Below, piece by piece: positions 15,515 to 23,583 of a stretch of 37,500 nucleotides of DNA (within the stretch, counting starts at the first letter, position 1; each line of letters starts with the position of its first letter). The stretch covers positions 1-37,500 of the forward strand of contig NZ_CP093280.1 in assembly GCF_026651855.1 (NCBI RefSeq), written 5' to 3'. This stretch comes from Pseudomonas silvicola. GTDB taxonomy: Bacteria; Pseudomonadota; Gammaproteobacteria; Pseudomonadales; Pseudomonadaceae. Position numbers and translations under genes: made by a program. The notes beneath the pieces are model-generated. The model was not told the DNA's origin, made no database searches, and saw only the letters and a program-made list of their open reading frames with translations.

Positions 15515-16396
15515 ATGCACTTCGACCTCACCGACCTGAGGCTTTTCCTGCATACCCTGGACAGTGGCAACATGACCGCCGGTGCCCAGCGTAGCCACCT
15601 GTCCCTGGCCGCGGCCAGCGCGCGCATTCGTGCCCTGGAGGCGTCGCTGGGCATCGCCCTGTTCGAGCGCAACCGCCGCGGCGTGCGGCCCACCGCTGCC
15701 GGCCAGGCACTGGGCGAACATAGCCGACGGGTGCTGCGCCAGGTAGACCACCTGCAATTCGACATGGCCCAGTATGCCCAGGGCCTGCAAGGCCAGATCC
15801 GGCTGCTGTGCAACACCGCCGCCCTCACCGAATACCTGCCCGAACTGCTGGGCGACTTCCTCAAGCGCCACCTCAGTGTCGACCTGGATGTCGAGGAATG
15901 GCCCAGCCTGCGCATTACCCAGGCCTTGCGCCAGGGTGCCGCCCCCCTGGGCATCATCTCCGACGCGGTGAACACGGATGGCCTGCAGACCCGGCCGTTT
16001 CGCGATGACCCCTTGATGCTGATCATGCCCCCCGACCACCCCCTGGCCACCCACCCTGACGCCACCTTCATCGACAGCCTCGCCCACGGCCATGTCGCCC
16101 TGGCGGCGACCAACGCCCTGGGTATTCTGGTCGAGGAGCAGGCGCTGCGCTGCGGCCGACGCCTGCAGGTGCGGGTCCGCGCTGAAGGCTTCGATGGCGT
16201 GGTGCGCATGGTTGCTGCCGGCGCCGGCGTGGGTATCGTGCCACAAGCGGCGGTACGTCGCTGCCAGGGTGCGCTGCGGTTTTCCGGCCGGGCCCTTCGC
16301 GAACCCTGGGCGGCGCGGCGGTTGTTACTGTGCAGCGCCGATTTCGACACGTTGCCTGGCCATGCCCGGGCGCTGGTGGATTGCCTGGCGCCCTGA
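15515..16396 (+). CDS. LysR-family transcriptional regulator, divergent from the TauE-like transporter
   Basis: 293 aa from ATG 15515, chosen because GGAG lies 7 bp upstream and MHFDLTDLRLFL begins directly with the DNA-binding domain; an upstream in-frame TTG is less likely. The helix-turn-helix covers about residues 16-60 (NMTAGAQRSHLSLAAASARI, then LFERNRRGVRPTAAG). The effector domain has the usual GQIRLLCNTAALTEYLPELL and VAAGAGVGIVPQAA blocks. The gene is divergent from the TauE-like permease, an arrangement common for regulators and their transporter targets. The effector is unknown. It ends 35 bp from the convergent mmsB stop. Confidence 0.92.
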   Translation: MHFDLTDLRLFLHTLDSGNMTAGAQRSHLSLAAASARIRALEASLGIALFERNRRGVRPTAAGQALGEHSRRVLRQVDHLQFDMAQYAQGLQGQIRLLCNTAALTEYLPELLGDFLKRHLSVDLDVEEWPSLRITQALRQGAAPLGIISDAVNTDGLQTRPFRDDPLMLIMPPDHPLATHPDATFIDSLAHGHVALAATNALGILVEEQALRCGRRLQVRVRAEGFDGVVRMVAAGAGVGIVPQAAVRRCQGALRFSGRALREPWAARRLLLCSADFDTLPGHARALVDCLAP

Positions 16397-16431
16397 CGGC
16401 GTACGCAAGTATTTCGAGGGCCACAGGGCCT

Positions 16432-17319
16432 TCAGCTGGGCTTCTGGTAGCCCTTCACGATAGCCGAGAAGTCCAGCCCACCCTCCCCGCGCAAACTCAT
16501 GGCCTGATACAACTGCTGGGCCACCGCGCCGAGGATCACTGGCTGGTGGGCCTGGCGGGCCGCTTCGGTGGCCAGGCCCAGGTCCTTGAGCATCAGCTCG
16601 GCGCCAAAGCCCCCGGTATACCCCCGCGCCGCCGGTGCGGTGTCGATGATGCCGGGCCAAGGGTTGTAGGTGTCCGAACTCCAGCAACGCCCGGTAGAAC
16701 TGTTGATGATCCCGGCCAGCACGCCGGTGTCGATGCCCAGCGCGTTGCCCAGCGCCATGGCCTCCGATACGCCGATCATCGAGATGCCCAGCAGCAGGTT
16801 ATTGCAGATCTTGGCGATCTGCCCCGTGCCCACTTCACCACAGTGCACGATGTTGCGGCCCATTTGCGCCAGCACCGGGTGCAAGGTGTCGAACAACGCC
16901 GCCGAAGCACCGACCATGAACGTCAGCGTGCCCGCCGCCGCGCCACCGGTGCCGCCGGACACCGGCGCATCGCCCAGGTCCACCCCCTGCTGCGCCGCCG
17001 CCGTGGAGATATCGCGGGCCGTCTGCGGGTCGATGGTGCTGCAATCCACCGCCGGCGTGCCGGCGCGAATCCCCGCCAGCACGCCATCGTCATTCAGATA
17101 GACGCTGCGCACATGGGCGGCCGCCGGCAGCATGGTGATGACCAGGTCCCCCGCTGTCGCGGCGTCCTTGGGCGAGGTGCTGATGACGCCGCCCATGGCG
17201 GCCAGTTCGGCCAGCACGGCTCTGTTCAGGTCGAACAGGTGCAGGTGGTGGCCGGCTTTGAGCAGGTTGCGGGCCATGGGTGCACCCATGTTGCCCAGGC
17301 CAATGAAAGCGATATTCAT
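16432..17319 (-). CDS. mmsB: 3-Hydroxyisobutyrate dehydrogenase
   Basis: 295 aa. It oxidises 3-hydroxyisobutyrate to methylmalonate semialdehyde with NAD in the valine pathway; the product feeds MmsA. The N-terminal dinucleotide motif is FIGLGNMGAPMARNLLKAGH. The substrate-binding signature is DAPVSGGTGGA (117-127), and the catalytic lysine is Lys170 in GQIAKICNNLLLG. The length is usual for MmsB. AGGATCCTGCTC precedes the ATG. It starts 10 bp after the mmsA stop, so mmsA-mmsB are one operon with mmsA first. Tartronate semialdehyde reductases share the fold, but pairing with mmsA decides the call. Confidence 0.95.
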   Translation of the reverse strand: MNIAFIGLGNMGAPMARNLLKAGHHLHLFDLNRAVLAELAAMGGVISTSPKDAATAGDLVITMLPAAAHVRSVYLNDDGVLAGIRAGTPAVDCSTIDPQTARDISTAAAQQGVDLGDAPVSGGTGGAAAGTLTFMVGASAALFDTLHPVLAQMGRNIVHCGEVGTGQIAKICNNLLLGISMIGVSEAMALGNALGIDTGVLAGIINSSTGRCWSSDTYNPWPGIIDTAPAARGYTGGFGAELMLKDLGLATEAARQAHQPVILGAVAQQLYQAMSLRGEGGLDFSAIVKGYQKPS

Positions 17320-17329
17320 GAGCAGGATC

Positions 17330-18847
17330 CTAGCGCAGGTTGATGGTGGTGTTGACGCCGTCGTTGACGCTGTCGTCGTCGAACCAGCGGGCCGTCACCG
17401 TCTTGGTCTGGGTGTAGAACTGCACCACCTGCTTGCCATACGGGCCCAGGTCGCCAAGCTTGGAGCCACGCGAACCGGTAAAACTGAAGAACGGCACCGG
17501 CACGGGAATCGGGATGTTGATGCCCACCTGGCCGACATCGATCTCGCTCTGAAACTTGCGTGCTGCCGCACCGCTCTGGGTGAACAGGCCCGTGCCATTG
17601 CCGAAGGGGTTGCGGTTGACCAGGGCGATGGCCTCGTCGAGGGTCTCGACGGTCAGCACTACCAGCACTGGGCCGAAGATTTCCTGGGTGTAGATCTGCA
17701 TATCGGTGGTCACCCCGGAAAACAGGGTGGGGCCAACGAAATTGCCTTCCTCGAAACCCGGTACCTGCACGTCACGGCCGTCCAGCTCCAGGGTCGCGCC
17801 TTCTTTCACGCCACTTTCGATCAGGCTCAGCACCCGTTGCCGAGCTTGGCGTGAAATCAGTGGCCCAACGTCAGTGCCTGGCTCGCTGCCGGCGTTGACC
17901 TTGAGTTTCTGCGCCAGGCTCTTGAGCTCCGGCAGCCACTGTTTTGCCGCGCCGACCAATACCGCCACCGACGTGGCCATGCAACGCTGGCCAGCGGCAC
18001 CGAACGCCGCCCCTACCAGCGCATTGAGCGTCTGCTCACGGTTGGCGTCAGGCAGCACCACGGCGTGGTTCTTGGCGCCCATCATGGCCTGTACACGCTT
18101 GCCGTGCTGGCCCGCCAGGTTGTAGACATGGGTGCCCACCGCCGTGGACCCGACGAAGGAAATGGCTTTGATGTCGGCATGGGTGCACAGCGCGTCCACC
18201 ACGTCCTTGCCGCCGTGCACGACGTTGAGCACGCCCTTGGGAATACCGGCTTCCAGCGCCAGCTCCACCAGTTGCACGGTGGACAGCGGGTCTTGCTCGG
18301 AGGGCTTGAGCACGAAGGTGTTACCGCAGACGATGGCCATGGGGAACATCCACAGCGGAATCATCGCCGGAAAATTGAACGGGGTGATGCCCGCGCACAC
18401 GCCGATGGGCTGGCGCAGGGTGTAGGTATCAACACCGCCGGCAACGTTTTCGACAAACTCACCCATCTGCAGGCTGCCAATGGAACAGGCGTGTTCCACC
18501 ACTTCCAACCCCCGGAAAATATCGCCCTCGGCATCGGCGATGGTCTTGCCCTGTTCTGCGCTGAGGGTCTGGGCGATACGTTTGGAGTGTTCGCGAATCA
18601 GCGCCTGAAACTTGAGCATGATGCGCATGCGCGCCCCCACCGGGGTATTGCGCCAACTGACATAGGCCGCTTGCGCTGCAGCAACGGCAGCGTCCACCTC
18701 CTCCCGCGTGGCAAACGGCACCCTGGCCAGTACCTGCTGGGTAGCCGGGTTGACGATGTCCCGCCATTCGCCGGCCTGGGACTGTACCCACTGGCCGTCG
18801 ATCAGCAACTTGACTGGCTGGATAGCGGTATTTACCGAAACGTTCAT
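17330..18847 (-). CDS. mmsA: Methylmalonate-semialdehyde dehydrogenase (CoA-acylating)
   Basis: 505 aa from ATG 18847, which has GGAGG 6 bp upstream; the open frame runs a further 36 codons but without a start signal. This aldehyde dehydrogenase converts methylmalonate semialdehyde (and malonate semialdehyde) plus CoA and NAD to propionyl-CoA (or acetyl-CoA) and CO2, completing valine breakdown. Visible blocks are [43 protein letters not shown] and [18 protein letters not shown], with nucleophile Cys289, and QEIFGPVL. The CoA-dependent subgroup lacks the general-base Glu of ordinary ALDHs; the corresponding stretch here ([16 protein letters not shown]) agrees. It is divergent from a LysR-type gene. 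Confidence 0.96.
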   Translation of the reverse strand: MNVSVNTAIQPVKLLIDGQWVQSQAGEWRDIVNPATQQVLARVPFATREEVDAAVAAAQAAYVSWRNTPVGARMRIMLKFQALIREHSKRIAQTLSAEQGKTIADAEGDIFRGLEVVEHACSIGSLQMGEFVENVAGGVDTYTLRQPIGVCAGITPFNFPAMIPLWMFPMAIVCGNTFVLKPSEQDPLSTVQLVELALEAGIPKGVLNVVHGGKDVVDALCTHADIKAISFVGSTAVGTHVYNLAGQHGKRVQAMMGAKNHAVVLPDANREQTLNALVGAAFGAAGQRCMATSVAVLVGAAKQWLPELKSLAQKLKVNAGSEPGTDVGPLISRQARQRVLSLIESGVKEGATLELDGRDVQVPGFEEGNFVGPTLFSGVTTDMQIYTQEIFGPVLVVLTVETLDEAIALVNRNPFGNGTGLFTQSGAAARKFQSEIDVGQVGINIPIPVPVPFFSFTGSRGSKLGDLGPYGKQVVQFYTQTKTVTARWFDDDSVNDGVNTTINLR

Positions 18848-18904
18848 CAAGACCTCCGCGTAATTGTTTTTGTGCATGGCGTGATGGCTCTTTCCTGGAG
18901 TATA

Positions 18905-18918
18905 GATGTGCAAACATC
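18905..18918. promoter_or_regulatory. Operator-like inverted repeat between mmsA and its divergent LysR gene
   Basis: GATGT-GCAA-ACATC, a 5-bp inverted repeat in the 102-bp divergent gap. Its size and AT-rich flanks fit a LysR-type site, but the repeat is short and could be chance. Confidence 0.35.
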
Positions 18919-18949
18919 CAACAAGAACGCAGATAAAAGCCGGTCCAAC

Positions 18950-19897
18950 ATGCAAAAAAACCTCACCTCCCTGGGCGCCCTGAACTGGGATGATCTGAAG
19001 TTCTTCCTCGAAGTGGCGCGTACCCGCAAGGCCAGCAACGCCGCCAAACGCCTGGGCGTGGACTACACCACCGTGTCGCGACGCATCACCTCGCTGGAGT
19101 CAGCGCTGGGCACCCTGCTGTTCGAGAAGTCGCGCACCAACGGCTTCATTCTCACGGCTGAAGGGCAGCGCCTGTTGGGCTACGCGGAGTCCATCGAGAG
19201 CACCCTGCACATGGCCTGTGAACAGGTCTCGGGCTCTGGCGTGGCGCTTTCGGGGCATATACGCATGGGCTGCACCGAGGGATTCGGCAGCTTCTTCATC
19301 ACCCCGCAACTGAGTCACTTCATCGACAGCTACCCGGCCATCAGCGTCGATATATTGCCGCTGCCGCACTTCATCAGCCTGTCCAAGCGCGAGGCCGATA
19401 TCGTCATCGCCCTGGAGCGCCCGGAGCACGGCCCCTATGTGTGCTGCAAGTTGTGCGACTACCGCCTGCAACTGTACGCCACGCAGGACTACCTGGACCG
19501 CCACCCGCCGATCCGCCACAGCCGCGACCTGGCAGGCCAGCGCTTCATCAGTTATGTGGATGACCTGGCGTTCAGCTCCGAGCTGCTGTACCTGGCCAAC
19601 CTGCTGCCCAACGCCAGCGCCAACCTGCGCAGCACCAGCGTCATCGCCCAATACGTAGCGGCACGCCAGGGCCGGGGCATGGCGATACTGCCGTGCTTTC
19701 TGGCGGCCCAGGCCCACGATCTGTTGCCGGTGCTGGCGGGGGAAATCAGTGTGACGCGGCAATTCTGGATGTACTGCCGGGAGGATCTGCGCAAGTTGAA
19801 GCGGATCAATTTGTTGTGGGATTACATCAGGGAGGTGACGGAGCTCAACAAGCCTTACCTGATGGGCGAGACGGTGGAACTCCGCTTCGCCGAATAA
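18950..19897 (+). CDS. LysR-family transcriptional regulator, probable controller of mmsAB
   Basis: 315 aa from ATG 18950 ([20 protein letters not shown]). The ribosome site is poor; upstream in-frame codons exist, but the LysR domain begins here. The helix-turn-helix is at about residues 20-70, with [19 protein letters not shown] and [20 protein letters not shown]. The effector domain starts at about 95 ([20 protein letters not shown]). It contains an unusual [14 protein letters not shown] segment with clustered cysteines. It is divergent from mmsA, so it is the natural regulator of valine catabolism. In P. aeruginosa the mms operon is controlled by MmsR of the AraC family, so this is a different regulator type; assignment is by position. 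Confidence 0.9.
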   Translation: MQKNLTSLGALNWDDLKFFLEVARTRKASNAAKRLGVDYTTVSRRITSLESALGTLLFEKSRTNGFILTAEGQRLLGYAESIESTLHMACEQVSGSGVALSGHIRMGCTEGFGSFFITPQLSHFIDSYPAISVDILPLPHFISLSKREADIVIALERPEHGPYVCCKLCDYRLQLYATQDYLDRHPPIRHSRDLAGQRFISYVDDLAFSSELLYLANLLPNASANLRSTSVIAQYVAARQGRGMAILPCFLAAQAHDLLPVLAGEISVTRQFWMYCREDLRKLKRINLLWDYIREVTELNKPYLMGETVELRFAE

Positions 19898-19987
19898 CGC
19901 CGTCTGGCGCCGTATTTAGTTAGCGCCTGCCCACCCTGGGGTCGCGCTAGGTTAGCAGCTCCCACACACGAACAAGGAATGTTCCCC

Positions 19988-20581
19988 ATGCCTCCAGACT
20001 TCATCCCCGAGCTCAGTTTCTACGCCTCACTGCACTGGACCCTGCCCAACGGCCAAACCGAGTTGCACGGCCTTAGCGCCACCTACCTCGATGAGGCTCC
20101 CTCGGCGCTGGACAATGGCTGGATCTATTGCAGCTCAGGCGACAGCTATTCAGGCAAAAAGCGCGTGGCGCTGGGCCTTGATGAGGTGGCTGGCAGGTTG
20201 GTTGGCTTGCATTTCTGGTTCGCCTGCCACCGCATTGCCAGCAGCTCGGACGTGCCGAGCTATCGCTACAACTTGCGCGTCTTTCAGGAGCAGGCTCATC
20301 ACAATCCCTTCCAGTTCTATACGTTGGACAAGAGCCGTAACGGTTACCTGGCGCTGTATCAGTTGAATCCCTTCAACGCTCCACTCTGGGAGATCAACGG
20401 GCTGGGGGCATCACGCCCCGAGGCGGGCGCGCAGGTGGACAATCTCACCCTGGTCAGCGCTGAGGGCGGCAGGGTGCGCCGCCTGGTCGAAGACGGCTTC
20501 CCCTACTTGAGCGACCGCGCGGGGCATGACGCCCGCTTCACCGCCCGGATCGCGCCCGCGGATTTCAAAGGCCCCTGGTGA
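19988..20581 (+). CDS. Uncharacterised protein
   Basis: 197 aa from ATG 19988, with AAGGA 9 bp upstream; an ATG three codons earlier abuts that AAGGA. I do not recognise the family. No signal peptide, membrane segment or catalytic motif is obvious. The protein is rich in aromatic residues and reads like an all-beta domain: LSFYASLHWTLPNG, NGWIYCSSGDSYSG, LVGLHFWFACHRIA and FQFYTLDKSRNGYLALYQLN. It ends in DFKGPW. It follows the LysR gene by 90 bp on the same strand and precedes the operon promoter by 220 bp, so it may be independent of both. Codon use looks like the host, which argues for a real gene. Confidence 0.7.
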   Translation: MPPDFIPELSFYASLHWTLPNGQTELHGLSATYLDEAPSALDNGWIYCSSGDSYSGKKRVALGLDEVAGRLVGLHFWFACHRIASSSDVPSYRYNLRVFQEQAHHNPFQFYTLDKSRNGYLALYQLNPFNAPLWEINGLGASRPEAGAQVDNLTLVSAEGGRVRRLVEDGFPYLSDRAGHDARFTARIAPADFKGPW

Positions 20582-20686
20582 CGTCGTGGCTTCAGTAGCC
20601 GGCTATTGGTTGTGGAAATCCTGAACTATCGATTTAAGCTTTCCTATTCTTTCCACCGTTGCCAACTGCCTAAGATCAACCCATCA

Positions 20687-20714
20687 AACCGGACCGGTTC
20701 CACCAGAGAACCGG
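20687..20714. promoter_or_regulatory. Triple AACCGG operator-like site upstream of the uptake/oxidation operon
   Basis: AACCGG-A-CCGGTT (20687-20699) is a perfect palindrome, and a third copy of the half site, GAACCGG, follows at 20708-20714. It can also pair with CCGGTTC at 20694-20700 across a 7-base loop. It lies about 90-115 bp upstream of the first gene of the operon. Such symmetry suits a LacI- or GntR-type repressor dimer, none of which is encoded in the window. Confidence 0.5.
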
Positions 20715-20801
20715 CCACCCGAGTGCCCTTTTGCTACTGCCCACACCAATGACGCCTCGGCCCATGCCGCCGGGGTGCTGTGAGTAGCATGAGGAGCATC
20801 G

Positions 20802-21650
20802 ATGAAGCTGGAAATATTCCGCACCCTGTGGGGCTACACCGCGAGCAAGGCTCAGGCCCTGGAAGAACTGCAGGCCGCCGGCTTCGACGGCATGGAAGCG
20901 CGGCTGCCCCTGGTGGCTCGCGAGCGCAGCGAGTTCGCCGCGTTTCTGCACACCAACTCGCTGAGTTACATTTGTACTCTTTTCACGGCCTACGACGTAC
21001 TGCCCCAACAGTCAGCCCTGCCTGCCGAACATTTGAACGACCTGGACAGCAAGCTGGCCTGGGCCGGCGAGCTGACGCCGCGCTTTATCAACGTGCTGGC
21101 CGGCAATGACCGCTGGCCTTTGGCGCAGCAGGTCGACTTCTTCGGCCGGGCTCTGGAGCTGGGCCACAAGCACGGCCAGTTCCTGAGCTTCGAAACACAC
21201 CGCTCACGCTCGCTGTTCAACCCTTGGGTCACCCTGGAACTGATCCGCCAGTTGCCAGAGCTTCGCTTCACCAGCGACATCAGCCACTGGGTGGTGACCT
21301 GCGAGCGCCTGCTGGACGATCCGGCTGACGACCTGAGCGCTTTCGTCGAGCGGGTACACCATATCCAGGCGCGGGTCGGCTACGACCAGGGGCCGCAAGT
21401 GCCCCACCCCGGCGCGCCGGAATACGCCTGCGAGCTGGCCTTCCACCAGAAGCACTGGGAAGCCGTGTGGCAGGCCCAGCGCCAGCGCGGTTACCCGGTC
21501 AGCACCCTGACACCCGAGTTCGGCGCCGACGGGTACCTGCACCATCTGCCTTTCACCAATGTTCCGGTCGCCGACCTGTGGTCGCTCAACGTGTGGATGG
21601 CCCACACCGAGCGCGCCCACTTCGAGCGTTTCCGTGGCGCCCACAGCTGA
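20802..21650 (+). CDS. Sugar phosphate isomerase/epimerase-like TIM-barrel protein
   Basis: 282 aa, resembling the xylose isomerase-like TIM barrel (AP endonuclease 2) superfamily, whose members isomerise sugars, sugar acids or inositol derivatives using a divalent metal. Evidence is the N-terminal LEIFRTLWGYTASKAQALEE and GFDGMEARLPL strand-helix unit, the metal-region blocks FETHRSRSLFNPW (about 127-139), LRFTSDISHWV (about 152-162), HHIQARVGYDQGPQVPHP (about 186-203) and TPEFGADGYLHHLPF near the C terminus. Glu, Asp, His and Glu residues in these blocks match the usual metal ligands. It starts with GAGGAGCATCG before ATG and is followed after 9 bp by the oxygenase gene. Substrate is unknown. 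Confidence 0.82.
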   Translation: MKLEIFRTLWGYTASKAQALEELQAAGFDGMEARLPLVARERSEFAAFLHTNSLSYICTLFTAYDVLPQQSALPAEHLNDLDSKLAWAGELTPRFINVLAGNDRWPLAQQVDFFGRALELGHKHGQFLSFETHRSRSLFNPWVTLELIRQLPELRFTSDISHWVVTCERLLDDPADDLSAFVERVHHIQARVGYDQGPQVPHPGAPEYACELAFHQKHWEAVWQAQRQRGYPVSTLTPEFGADGYLHHLPFTNVPVADLWSLNVWMAHTERAHFERFRGAHS

Positions 21651-21659
21651 GGAACCCTG

Positions 21660-22706
21660 ATGAACAATACCGAGCCCAAGGCCAACTTCAAGAGCATTCC
21701 GGTGGTGGACATCGCCGGGCTGTTCAGCATCGAACTGGAACACCGCCTGGCGGTGGCTGAACAATTGGGCCGGGCGGCCAGCGAGGTCGGCTTCCTGTAC
21801 ATCACCGGCCACGGCATCGCCCCCGAACTGATCAACAACCTGCGCCAGGCCGCGCGCGACTATTTCGCTCAGCCGCTGGCCGCGAAAATGAAGCACTACA
21901 TCGGCGCATCGGACACCCACAAGGGTTTCGTCCCGGAGGGCGAAGAGGTGTACTCCAAGGGCAAGCCTGACCACAAGGAGGCGTTCGACGTGGGCTTCGA
22001 GGTGCCCGCCAACGACCCGCTGGTGGTGGCCAACACGCCACTGCTGGGTCCCAACCATTGGCCCGAGGTGCCTGGGTTCAAGGCGTCAGTGCAGGCCTAC
22101 TACGCTGCGGTGTTCGCACTGGGGCGCAAGCTGTTCGACGGCTTCGCCCTGGCCCTGGGCTTGCCGGAAGGCTATTTCGACCCGCTGGTGACCCGCCCGC
22201 CGTCGAAACTGCGCCTGATTCATTACCCGTTCGACGCCGACGCCGTGGACGCACCGGGTATTGGTGCTCACACCGACTACGAGTGCTTCACCATCTTGCA
22301 GGCTGATCAACCGGGCCTTGAGGTGATGAACGATCTGGGCGAATGGATCGACGCCCCGCCCGTTCCCGATGCTTTTGTGGTCAACATCGGCGACATGCTG
22401 GAAGTGATGACCGCCGGCACGTTCGTGGCCACTGCCCACCGGGTACGCAAGGTCAGCCAGGAGCGCTATTCCTTCCCACTGTTCTACGCCTGCGATTACC
22501 ACACCCAGATCAAGCCCCTGCCCAGCTTCGCCAAGGGAGCCGTGGATTACGAAGAGATCGCCATCGGCGAGCACATGTACAGCCAGGCGCTGCAGACCTA
22601 TCAGTACCTGCGCAAGCGCGTGGAAAACGGAGAATTGCAGCTACCTGCCAAGGCTCGCAAGCCTTCGAGTTTCGGTCATCTGAAAAAACAGGTTCAACCG
22701 TCCTGA
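21660..22706 (+). CDS. 2-oxoglutarate/Fe(II)-dependent oxygenase, isopenicillin N synthase family
   Basis: 348 aa. The jelly-roll metal site is complete: His204-x-Asp206 ([15 protein letters not shown]) and His260 (ATAHRVRK), with Arg269-x-Ser271 (RYSFPLF) as the expected carboxylate-anchoring pair for 2-oxoglutarate or substrate. The N-terminal DIOX_N part has [10 protein letters not shown] and [11 protein letters not shown], and FDVGFEVP follows. Members of the family hydroxylate, desaturate or cyclise small molecules; the IPNS-like bacterial forms are mostly uncharacterised. GAGGAACCCTG precedes the ATG, 9 bp after the isomerase stop. The SBP gene follows after 40 bp. The neighbours suggest oxidation of an imported amino acid-like solute. 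No role in beta-lactam biosynthesis is implied. Confidence 0.9.
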   Translation: MNNTEPKANFKSIPVVDIAGLFSIELEHRLAVAEQLGRAASEVGFLYITGHGIAPELINNLRQAARDYFAQPLAAKMKHYIGASDTHKGFVPEGEEVYSKGKPDHKEAFDVGFEVPANDPLVVANTPLLGPNHWPEVPGFKASVQAYYAAVFALGRKLFDGFALALGLPEGYFDPLVTRPPSKLRLIHYPFDADAVDAPGIGAHTDYECFTILQADQPGLEVMNDLGEWIDAPPVPDAFVVNIGDMLEVMTAGTFVATAHRVRKVSQERYSFPLFYACDYHTQIKPLPSFAKGAVDYEEIAIGEHMYSQALQTYQYLRKRVENGELQLPAKARKPSSFGHLKKQVQPS

Positions 22707-22746
22707 CGCTGTCGTCGGCCCATACTTCCCCCCCTGGAGCGCACAC

Positions 22747-23538
22747 ATGTTCAACCTCACTCGCCTGTCCCTGCTGGCCGCCTGTCTGATGAGCGCCGGC
22801 GCCGCCCTGGCTTCGACCACCGCTACCCCTGGCCAACTGAAGGTGGGCATGGAAATCACTTACCCGCCATTCGAGTCCTACGACAATGACAAGAACGTGG
22901 TAGGTTCCGACCCGGAGCTGGCCCACGCTCTGGCCAAACAGTTGGATGCCAAGGCCGAATTCGTCGACACCAAGTTTCCCAACCTGATTCTGGGCCTGAA
23001 TGCCGGGCACTACGACGCGATCATTTCCGGCATGTACATCACCCCTGAACGCCAGGCCCAGGCCATGACCATTCCTTACGCCCGCACGGGCGCGGCAATC
23101 ATGGTACCGGCCGGCAGCGCGCTCAAGCCCGGCGCACCGGAGGACCTGTGCGGCCTGAAGATCGGACTGGAACAGGGCACCACCTGGGTGGCGCAGTTCC
23201 AGAAGCTGTCCACCGACTATTGCGTGCCGAACAACAAAGGCGCTATTGCCGTGAGCGAATACCCCTCGGCGCCCGAGGTCACCCAGGCGCTGCTGTCGAA
23301 GAACATCCAGGCCCAGGTGGAAATCGCCGGTGCCGCACACATGATCGCCGAGAAGACCAAGGGCCGCGTGGTGGTGACCTCGCAGAATCTGGTTTACCCG
23401 CAAACCCTGGGCATTTATGTGAAAAAGGGCAATGAGGAGACCTACCAGGCGCTGCTCAAGGCCGTGGCTCAAAGCAAGCAATCTGGCGAATACGCGGCGA
23501 TCCTGAAGAAGTACAACCTGGAAGAAGCCTCCAACTGA
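22747..23538 (+). CDS. ABC transporter substrate-binding protein, family 3 (amino acid type)
   Basis: 263 aa periplasmic binding protein. A signal peptide occupies residues 1-22 (ends AGAALA before STT). The mature part begins GQLKVGMEITYPPFE, which is typical of SBP_bac_3, and DPELAHALAKQL, NLILGLNAGHYDAIISGMYI and RQAQAMTIPYARTG follow in the usual order. LKIGLEQGTTWVAQF marks the second lobe. It lies between the oxygenase and the permease-ATPase genes, so its ligand is probably the substrate of the pathway. GGAG lies 8 bp upstream of ATG 22747. The ligand is unknown. Confidence 0.93.
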   Translation: MFNLTRLSLLAACLMSAGAALASTTATPGQLKVGMEITYPPFESYDNDKNVVGSDPELAHALAKQLDAKAEFVDTKFPNLILGLNAGHYDAIISGMYITPERQAQAMTIPYARTGAAIMVPAGSALKPGAPEDLCGLKIGLEQGTTWVAQFQKLSTDYCVPNNKGAIAVSEYPSAPEVTQALLSKNIQAQVEIAGAAHMIAEKTKGRVVVTSQNLVYPQTLGIYVKKGNEETYQALLKAVAQSKQSGEYAAILKKYNLEEASN

Positions 23539-23544
23539 CCCTGG

Positions 23545-23570
23545 AGCCAGCCGGCCCCTCGGGGCTGGCT
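23545..23570 (+). other. Intercistronic hairpin between SBP and permease-ATPase
   Basis: AGCCAGCC (23545-23552) and GGCTGGCT (23563-23570), a perfect 8-bp stem, fill most of the 45-bp gap. Such structures commonly let the binding protein be made in excess of the membrane component by partial termination or 3'-end protection. Confidence 0.55.
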
Positions 23571-23583
23571 GCGGGAGGTGCCC

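Noticed and set aside
18065-18949. Long N-terminal extension of the LysR gene over mmsA
   Set aside because: It is antisense to mmsA; the family homology begins just after ATG 18950.
20749-20787. 12-codon upstream reading frame in the leader of the unassigned operon
   Set aside because: No Shine-Dalgarno sequence and no amino acid pattern suggesting attenuation; length is expected by chance.
21660-22706. Possible beta-lactam biosynthesis gene
   Set aside because: It is only family-level similarity to isopenicillin N synthase; no peptide synthetase or other antibiotic gene is nearby.
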